Shown here piece after piece: positions 59,493 through 64,000 of a stretch of 64,000 nucleotides of DNA; the first letter of the stretch is position 1, and each line of letters opens with the position of its first letter. The DNA is from Parvibaculum sp. (GTDB taxonomy: Bacteria > Pseudomonadota > Alphaproteobacteria > Parvibaculales > Parvibaculaceae), in contig NZ_JAUSBV010000005.1 of the NCBI RefSeq assembly GCF_030651915.1, positions 372,001 to 436,000 of the forward strand. Reading direction: 5' to 3'. The notes beneath the pieces were generated by a model. It saw only the letters and a list, made by a program, of their open reading frames with translations. It ran no database searches and had not been told where the DNA came from. The position numbers were made by a program, and so were the translations under genes.

Positions 59493-60295
59493 ATGGCGAG
59501 GACAAGGCTCTGCCGCGCGCGATGCGTGTCGTCGTGCCGGTGCTTGTCGGCGTTGTCTTTATCGCAATCTGGGAGGCCTTGGTGCGGCTCGGCAATGTGC
59601 CGCCATTCGTGCTGCCGGCGCCGAGTGCCATATGGACCAGCCTCGTTCTCAATTTCGGCTCACTGATGGCGTCGCTCTGGGTGACGTTGCGCGTGACGCT
59701 GGCGGCGTTTCTGCTCGCCATTGTCGGGGGCATCGGCCTTGCCATCCTGTTTTCGCAGAGCCGTCGCATCGAGATGGCGCTCTTTCCCTACGCGGTCATA
59801 CTGCAGGTGACGCCCGTCGTTGCCATCGCGCCGCTCATTCTGATCTGGGTCGGCTATGACCGCATCGAACTGGCGCTGCTGATCCTTGCCTGGATTGTCG
59901 CCTTCTTTCCGATCCTCTCCAACACGACGCTGGGCCTGCGCTCCGCCGATCACAATCTGCGCGATCTCTTCCGGCTCTATGGGGCCGGCCGCTGGCAGGT
60001 TCTGACCGAGCTGCAATTGCCCTCGGCACTGCCCTACATTCTGGCCGGCATGAAGATTTCAGGCGGCCTGGCGCTGATCGGCGCCGTGGTGGCCGAATTC
60101 GTCGCCGGCTCGGGTACCGGTACCGGCCTTGCCTGGCGCATCGTCGAGGCCGGATACCGGCTCGACATCCCGCGCATGTTTGCCGCGCTTTTCCTGCTTT
60201 CGGGGCTCGGCATCGCCATTTTCTTCAGTCTGACCTGGGCCGAACATCTGTTGCTCCGGCGCTGGCATGAGAGCGCTGTCCGCCGCGAGTTCTGA
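59489..60295 (+). CDS. ABC transporter permease subunit
   Basis: Permease of 268 residues with about six membrane helices and the EAA-loop (GLRSADHNLRDLFRLYGAGRWQV) that contacts the ATPase. BPD_transp_1 family. Starts in the ATGA overlap with the ATPase gene and ends the three-gene import operon. Confidence 0.92.
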   Translation: MNGEDKALPRAMRVVVPVLVGVVFIAIWEALVRLGNVPPFVLPAPSAIWTSLVLNFGSLMASLWVTLRVTLAAFLLAIVGGIGLAILFSQSRRIEMALFPYAVILQVTPVVAIAPLILIWVGYDRIELALLILAWIVAFFPILSNTTLGLRSADHNLRDLFRLYGAGRWQVLTELQLPSALPYILAGMKISGGLALIGAVVAEFVAGSGTGTGLAWRIVEAGYRLDIPRMFAALFLLSGLGIAIFFSLTWAEHLLLRRWHESAVRREF

Positions 60296-60326
60296 GAGAC
60301 GCAGCGAAACGTCGGAAATCCGCCAG

Positions 60327-60359
60327 TTATTCATATTTACCTTTTTTTATTGTGAATAA
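60327..60359 (+). promoter_or_regulatory. AT-rich inverted repeat upstream of the sulfite reductase operon
   Basis: TTATTCA (60327-60333) and TGAATAA (60353-60359) are 7-bp inverted arms around an AT-rich, T-rich centre. It lies before a promoter-like TTGACG (60378-60383). It could be a regulator's operator or the end of the ABC operon transcript; a clean terminator stem is not seen. Confidence 0.4.
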
Positions 60360-60422
60360 TAACGTTCTACACTTCTATTGACGATCTTTAGCAAAAATCC
60401 CATGTTACCGGGTAGTTAGGAA

Positions 60423-60481
60423 CGGCTTCGCGCAGCCGGTGCTGCCTGCCCGCGATCGGGCGAAGGCAACGCCGAGGCAGC
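60423..60481 (+). ncRNA. Structured leader of the DUF2849-cysI-DUF934 operon, type unknown
   Basis: Hairpin CGGCT/AGCCG (60423-60438) is followed by a two-tier helix: outer arms GCTGCCT (60441-60447) and AGGCAGC (60475-60481) around an inner GCCCG/CGGGC hairpin (60448-60461). AAGGAG and the DUF2849 start follow within 30 nt. I cannot match it to a known riboswitch class. Confidence 0.4.
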
Positions 60482-60509
60482 GCGCCAGAAGCCTCAAGGA
60501 GCGTCCGAC

Positions 60510-60845
60510 ATGGCCCAGCACAGCCGCAAGGGAGCGCAGTTTCAGGCGCTCACGGCCAACCGCCTCGCCGATGGCATCGTCGTCTATCTGACAGCCGACA
60601 ACCGCTGGTCGGAGTCGTTGCAAGACGCCGATGTGACCGAAGGCAAGGAGGCCGGCGAGGCGTTGCTCGGCCGCGCGCAAGCCACGGTCGACGGTAATAT
60701 CGTGGTCGAGCCGTATCTCTTCGAAGTGACGCACAACGAAAACGGCATTCGCGCCGCCAGCGTGCGCGAAACCATCCGTCAGGCGGGCCCGACCGTGCGC
60801 CTCGATCTCGGCAAGCAGGCGGAGCTGCCGGGCGTTCATCGCTGA
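60510..60845 (+). CDS. DUF2849 protein of the sulfite reductase operon
   Basis: Protein of 111 residues (GAQFQALTANRLADGIVVYL, WSESLQDADVTEGKEAGEAL, VEPYLFEVTHNENGIRAASV), matching DUF2849, a small family that almost always sits directly upstream of cysI in alphaproteobacteria. Proposed to assist sulfite reductase (context inference). AAGGAG lies 8 nt before the ATG. Confidence 0.9.
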   Translation: MAQHSRKGAQFQALTANRLADGIVVYLTADNRWSESLQDADVTEGKEAGEALLGRAQATVDGNIVVEPYLFEVTHNENGIRAASVRETIRQAGPTVRLDLGKQAELPGVHR

Positions 60846-60878
60846 GCGCACGAACCCGCGAGAGGCAAAGGTTTACAG

Positions 60879-62537
60879 ATGTATCGCTACGATGAATTCG
60901 ACCACCAGCTCGTCAACGAGCGTGTCGCGCAGTTTCGCGGGCAAGTTGCGCGGCGGCTCTCGGGCGAGCTGACGGAGGACGAGTTCAAGCCGCTGCGGCT
61001 GATGAACGGCGTCTACCTGCAGCTTCACGCCTATATGCTGCGTGTTGCCATCCCCTATGGCACATTGTCGTCGAAGCAACTGCGCATGCTCGCCCATATC
61101 GGCCGCAAATATGACCGCGGCTACGGGCATTTCACGACGCGACAGAACCTCCAATACAACTGGCCGGCCCTGAAGGACATGCCCGATGTCCTGCACGACC
61201 TCGCAACCGTCGAGATGCATGCGATCCAGACCTCGGGCAACTGCATCCGCAACGTGACGTCGGATCAATATGCGGGCGCGGCGAAAGACGAGATCGAGGA
61301 TCCGCGCATCGTTTCGGAAATCATCCGCCAGTGGTCGACATTTCACCCGGAATTCTCGTTCCTGCCGCGCAAGTTCAAGATTGCCGTTTCCGGCACGCCG
61401 GACGACCGCGCCGCGATCCGCGTGCACGATATCGGCATCCAGATCGTGCGGAATGGCAAGGGCAAAATCGGCTACGAGGTCTATGTCGGCGGCGGGCTCG
61501 GCCGGACGCCGATGATCGGCAAGAAGATCGCCGACTTTGTTCCCAAAGAGGATTTGCTGGCCTATCTCGAGGCGGTCATGCGCGTCTACAACATGTATGG
61601 ACGGCGCGACAATATCTACAAGGCGCGCATCAAGATCCTGGTGCATGAGATCGGCGCGGAGGAAATGAAGCGGCAGGTGGATGCCGAATTCGCCGAAATC
61701 CGCAAGACCGGCGCTTTGCATCTGCCGGCCGAGGAAGTGGCGCGCATCCAAGCTTATTTTGCATCGCCCGCTTATGAAACGCTGCCCGACGAAAGCACCG
61801 AACTCAACAAGGCCGTCCTCGCCGATCCGGATTTTGCCAACTGGGTGAAATCCAATATCGCCGCGCACAGGGTGCCCGGCTATGCGATCGTCAATATCTC
61901 GCTGAAGCCCATCGGCGGCACGCCGGGCGACTGCTCGTCGGACCAGATGGACGCGGTTGCCGACATCGCCGAGAAATACAGTTTCGACGAGTTGCGCGTC
62001 ACACATGAGCAGAACCTGACGCTGGCCGATGTACGCAAGAAAGATCTGCCCGCCGTCCATGCGGCGCTGAAGGCTGCCGGTCTCGCAACTGCCAATATCA
62101 ATCTCATTACCGACCAGATCGCTTGCCCCGGCCTCGACTATTGCGCGCTCGCCAATGCGCGTTCGATCCCGCTGGCGCAGCAGATCTCGGAGCGCTTCAG
62201 CGACCTCAATCGCCAACATGATATCGGCGAGTTGAAGATCAACACGTCGGGCTGCATCAATGCCTGCGGCCACCATCATGTCGGCCATATCGGCATTCTC
62301 GGCGTCGACAAGAAGGGCGTCGAATATTATCAGGTGACGCTGGGCGGCGCGGCCGACGAGAAGACCGCCATCGGCGACATTGTCGGCCCGGCCTTCACCG
62401 AGGAGCAGATCGTCGATGCGATCGAGACGATCGTCACGACCTATCTCGGCCTGCGGCAACCCGGCGAACGCTTCATCGACACTTATCGCCGCACCGGAAT
62501 CGAACCGTTCAAGGAGAGCCTCTATGCAACTCATTAG
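60879..62537 (+). CDS. cysI: Sulfite reductase hemoprotein (nitrite/sulfite reductase family)
   Basis: Enzyme of 552 residues reducing sulfite to sulfide with siroheme and a 4Fe-4S cluster. Cluster ligands are CPGLDYC (C-x5-C) and SGCINACGHHHVGHIG (C-x3-C) in the C-terminal half; the N-terminal substrate-arginine region has HFTTRQNLQYNWP and TSGNCIRNVTSDQYAG. Neighbouring DUF2849 and DUF934 support sulfite rather than nitrite as substrate. The stop overlaps DUF934 by 14 bp. No cysH is present between cysI and DUF934, where many relatives have it. Confidence 0.93.
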   Translation: MYRYDEFDHQLVNERVAQFRGQVARRLSGELTEDEFKPLRLMNGVYLQLHAYMLRVAIPYGTLSSKQLRMLAHIGRKYDRGYGHFTTRQNLQYNWPALKDMPDVLHDLATVEMHAIQTSGNCIRNVTSDQYAGAAKDEIEDPRIVSEIIRQWSTFHPEFSFLPRKFKIAVSGTPDDRAAIRVHDIGIQIVRNGKGKIGYEVYVGGGLGRTPMIGKKIADFVPKEDLLAYLEAVMRVYNMYGRRDNIYKARIKILVHEIGAEEMKRQVDAEFAEIRKTGALHLPAEEVARIQAYFASPAYETLPDESTELNKAVLADPDFANWVKSNIAAHRVPGYAIVNISLKPIGGTPGDCSSDQMDAVADIAEKYSFDELRVTHEQNLTLADVRKKDLPAVHAALKAAGLATANINLITDQIACPGLDYCALANARSIPLAQQISERFSDLNRQHDIGELKINTSGCINACGHHHVGHIGILGVDKKGVEYYQVTLGGAADEKTAIGDIVGPAFTEEQIVDAIETIVTTYLGLRQPGERFIDTYRRTGIEPFKESLYATH

Positions 62538-63042
62538 GAACGGGAAGTTTGTTGCGGACGACTTCGCTGCTGTCGGCGACGAGGATATCCTGCCGGAAGG
62601 GGCCGTCATTGTCAGCCTTGAGCGGTGGCAGAAGGACCGCGACGCGCTGACCGCGCGCAACACGCCGCTCGGCGTGCGCCTGAAGAGCGGTCAGGAGCCT
62701 TCCGCCATCGCGGACGATCTCGACAAGCTCGCAGTGGTCGCGCTCGAATTTCCGGTGTATCGCAATGGCCGCGCCTATTCCTATGCGCGCCTCCTGCGCG
62801 AACGCCATGGCTACAAGGGCGAGGTTCGCGCGGTCGGCAATGTGCTGCGCGATCAGTTTCATTTCATGGTTCGCTGCGGCTTCGATGCGCTTGAGGTCGC
62901 TGACAATATCACGCCGGAAATATGGGCTGAAAGCGTCGGCGTCTTTTCTCATTCCTATCAACCGGCAACCGACGGCCGCGAGCCGGTTTTGTCGCTGCGC
63001 CAGCGCCTCGCCGCACGCGCGGCCACGCGCGAAGCGGTGTAG
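62524..63042 (+). CDS. DUF934 protein of the sulfite reductase operon
   Basis: Protein of 172 residues (VIVSLERWQKDRDALTARNT, VALEFPVYRNGRAYSYARLL, RERHGYKGEVRAVGNVLRDQ, FMVRCGFDALEV), the DUF934 pattern. It has been proposed as a subunit or electron-transfer helper in siroheme sulfite reductases (family knowledge). Its ATG is inside the cysI end, ensuring stoichiometric coupling. A terminator follows. Confidence 0.92.
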   Translation: MQLIRNGKFVADDFAAVGDEDILPEGAVIVSLERWQKDRDALTARNTPLGVRLKSGQEPSAIADDLDKLAVVALEFPVYRNGRAYSYARLLRERHGYKGEVRAVGNVLRDQFHFMVRCGFDALEVADNITPEIWAESVGVFSHSYQPATDGREPVLSLRQRLAARAATREAV

Positions 63043-63072
63043 GCGCGACACACCCTTTCCCCAACAAACAAG

Positions 63073-63105
63073 AAGCCCGGCACCCTTTTCAGGGGCCGGG
63101 CTTTT
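63073..63105 (+). terminator. Rho-independent terminator of the sulfite reductase operon
   Basis: AAGCCCGGC and GCCGGGCTT form a 9-bp stem around a 13-nt loop, followed by TT, 30 bp past the DUF934 stop. Confidence 0.85.
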
Positions 63106-63157
63106 GCTTACGCAACGATACTCAACAGACTCGGTCGCATGGAGCTTCGCGCGGAAA

Positions 63158-63532
63158 TTACGCGGCGCGGAGCTTCTCGAAAGCTTCGGTGAACTTCGCG
63201 GCGTAGGGGCTCACGGCCTCGCGCACGGCCGTCACGGTCAGCTCATTAAGCTCGCGCGCGGCATCGATGTTCCGCTTGATGGTGGCGCGAACGAGTTCGT
63301 TCTGGAGTTCCACTGCGGTCTTGATGCTGCCGGCCTTCATTGTGGCGCGGGCGGCCTCGACCGACTCTTCGAAGTTGGTGCGGGCCAGCGTCACGATAAT
63401 GCCGGACGCCACTTCAATCGGGTTCTTCGCCGCGGCCTTGGGGGCGGCCTTGGCGGTCTTCACCGATGCCTTCGCGGCGCGCGGCTTCGCGGTCGTTTTG
63501 GCCTTTTTCGCCTTGGGGGTCGTTTCGGTCAT
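63158..63532 (-). CDS. Phasin family protein with lysine-rich N-terminal tail
   Basis: Protein of 124 residues. Residues 1-37 are a Lys/Ala/Thr tail (KAKKAKTTAKPRAAKASVKT); residues about 38-124 form the phasin_2 helical domain (FEESVEAARATMKAGSIKTA, VSPYAAKFTEAFEKLRAA). Phasins coat polyhydroxyalkanoate granules. The basic tail may also bind DNA, as in PhaF-like granule-nucleoid linkers. Convergent with the sulfite reductase operon. Confidence 0.85.
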   Translation of the reverse strand: MTETTPKAKKAKTTAKPRAAKASVKTAKAAPKAAAKNPIEVASGIIVTLARTNFEESVEAARATMKAGSIKTAVELQNELVRATIKRNIDAARELNELTVTAVREAVSPYAAKFTEAFEKLRAA

Positions 63533-63703
63533 TTGATTTCCATCTCCTGTATCGCGTGGTCGCTCGCCTCGCTGCGAGCGTTTCCCCGCACATACCGGCG
63601 CGCCGGATTTGTGCGCTGCAACATGAGATAATTAACCTCCGCCTCTGCGTCAAGTTATTTTTGTGCATTGCACCAAAATCACGGTTGCAACGCGCAAAAC
63701 CCG

Positions 63704-64000
63704 TCAAAATCTCTTTATAGAGAAAGGACTTAGGGATAGTTGCGGCGCGCTGTCGCAGATCAGGTCGGCCAGCGCCGCGCCGCTGCCGGCCCCCAGCGTC
63801 CAGCCCAGCGTGCCGTGGCCGCTGTTGATGAAAAGATTCGAAAAAGGCTCAAGACGGCCGATCACCGGGCTGCCGTCCGGGGTCATCGGCCGCAGGCCGC
63901 ACCAGAATTCGGCCGCATCGGCAGCCACGCCCGCCTGCGGCAGGAGGCTCGTCAGCGCACTGAGCACCGATGCGGCGCGCGCGGGCTCCAGCGTCAGGTC
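63704..64000 (-). CDS. dadA: D-amino-acid dehydrogenase, C-terminal part (5' end outside window)
   Basis: The reading frame is open through the window edge and ends with a stop at 63704. The about 98 residues seen are the end of a DadA-type FAD oxidoreductase: EFWCGLRPMTPDGSPVIG, NLFINSGHGTLGWTLGAGSG and ALADLICD. The window edge cuts about three quarters of the gene. The AT-rich 170 bp to the phasin gene hold the phasin promoter. Confidence 0.85.
   Translation of the reverse strand, partial: DLTLEPARAASVLSALTSLLPQAGVAADAAEFWCGLRPMTPDGSPVIGRLEPFSNLFINSGHGTLGWTLGAGSGAALADLICDSAPQLSLSPFSIKRF

Overview
The window is GC-rich, densely coded DNA from an alphaproteobacterium, most likely a member of Hyphomicrobiales/Rhizobiales or a near relative such as the Parvibaculum lineage. 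The evidence is gene order: ccmI-ccmE-ccmF-ccmH-degP-response regulator-histidine kinase-glnE (the rhizobial cycHJKL-degP arrangement), a FeuPQ-like two-component pair with a PepSY protein, a DUF2849-cysI-DUF934 sulfite reductase operon, a phasin, and a complete RcGTA-type gene transfer agent (GTA) cluster. I saw no rRNA, tRNA, CRISPR array, transposase or integrase.

1-11.1 kb (minus strand): cytochrome c maturation genes, with a chitosanase-like/peptidoglycan-binding gene between ccmI and ccmE, then a DegP/Do protease, an OmpR-type two-component system and the start of glnE. 11.2-19.2 kb: a penicillin/AHL-acylase family hydrolase, a PAS-containing membrane histidine kinase, a CaiB/BaiF CoA-transferase coupled to a D-cysteine desulfhydrase-like PLP enzyme, and a conserved protein of unknown function. 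19.3-24.7 kb: a cold-shock gene with a long leader, a YihY/BrkB membrane protein, a 36-codon ORF behind a complete anti-Shine-Dalgarno complement, a glycine-zipper lipoprotein, and the PepSY-FeuP-FeuQ-like operon. 24.7-28.8 kb: an SDR, two acyl-CoA dehydrogenases and a nitroreductase in one operon, plus a small membrane protein.

28.9-49.2 kb (mostly minus strand): a full head-tail GTA cluster running from small terminase (49.2 kb) to the baseplate 'megatron' protein (29.2 kb) and a small holin-like protein. Every structural gene is present and apparently intact. The cluster is interrupted by accessory DNA: a HicBA-like pair and a dense repeat field between terminase and portal; a more AT-rich insert (membrane protein, CxxCH secreted protein, plus-strand membrane protein) between portal and the gp3.5-like gene; a lipoprotein gene flanked by inverted REP-like repeats and followed by a strong terminator just before the prohead protease gene; and two more lipoprotein genes between the tail chaperone and tape measure genes. 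This is the most unusual part of the window.

49.5-64 kb: a Nudix hydrolase, a PiT phosphate transporter behind a three-repeat Pho box, a YcgN cysteine-cluster protein, a class A penicillin-binding protein followed by a Uup-type ABC-F ATPase, split DUF1214/DUF1254 proteins, an NMT1/THI5-like ABC importer, the sulfite reductase operon with a structured leader, a phasin, and the 3' end of a D-amino-acid dehydrogenase gene. Several gene starts were moved inward from the longest possible reading frame on the basis of Shine-Dalgarno position, overlap with the upstream stop, and family start points.
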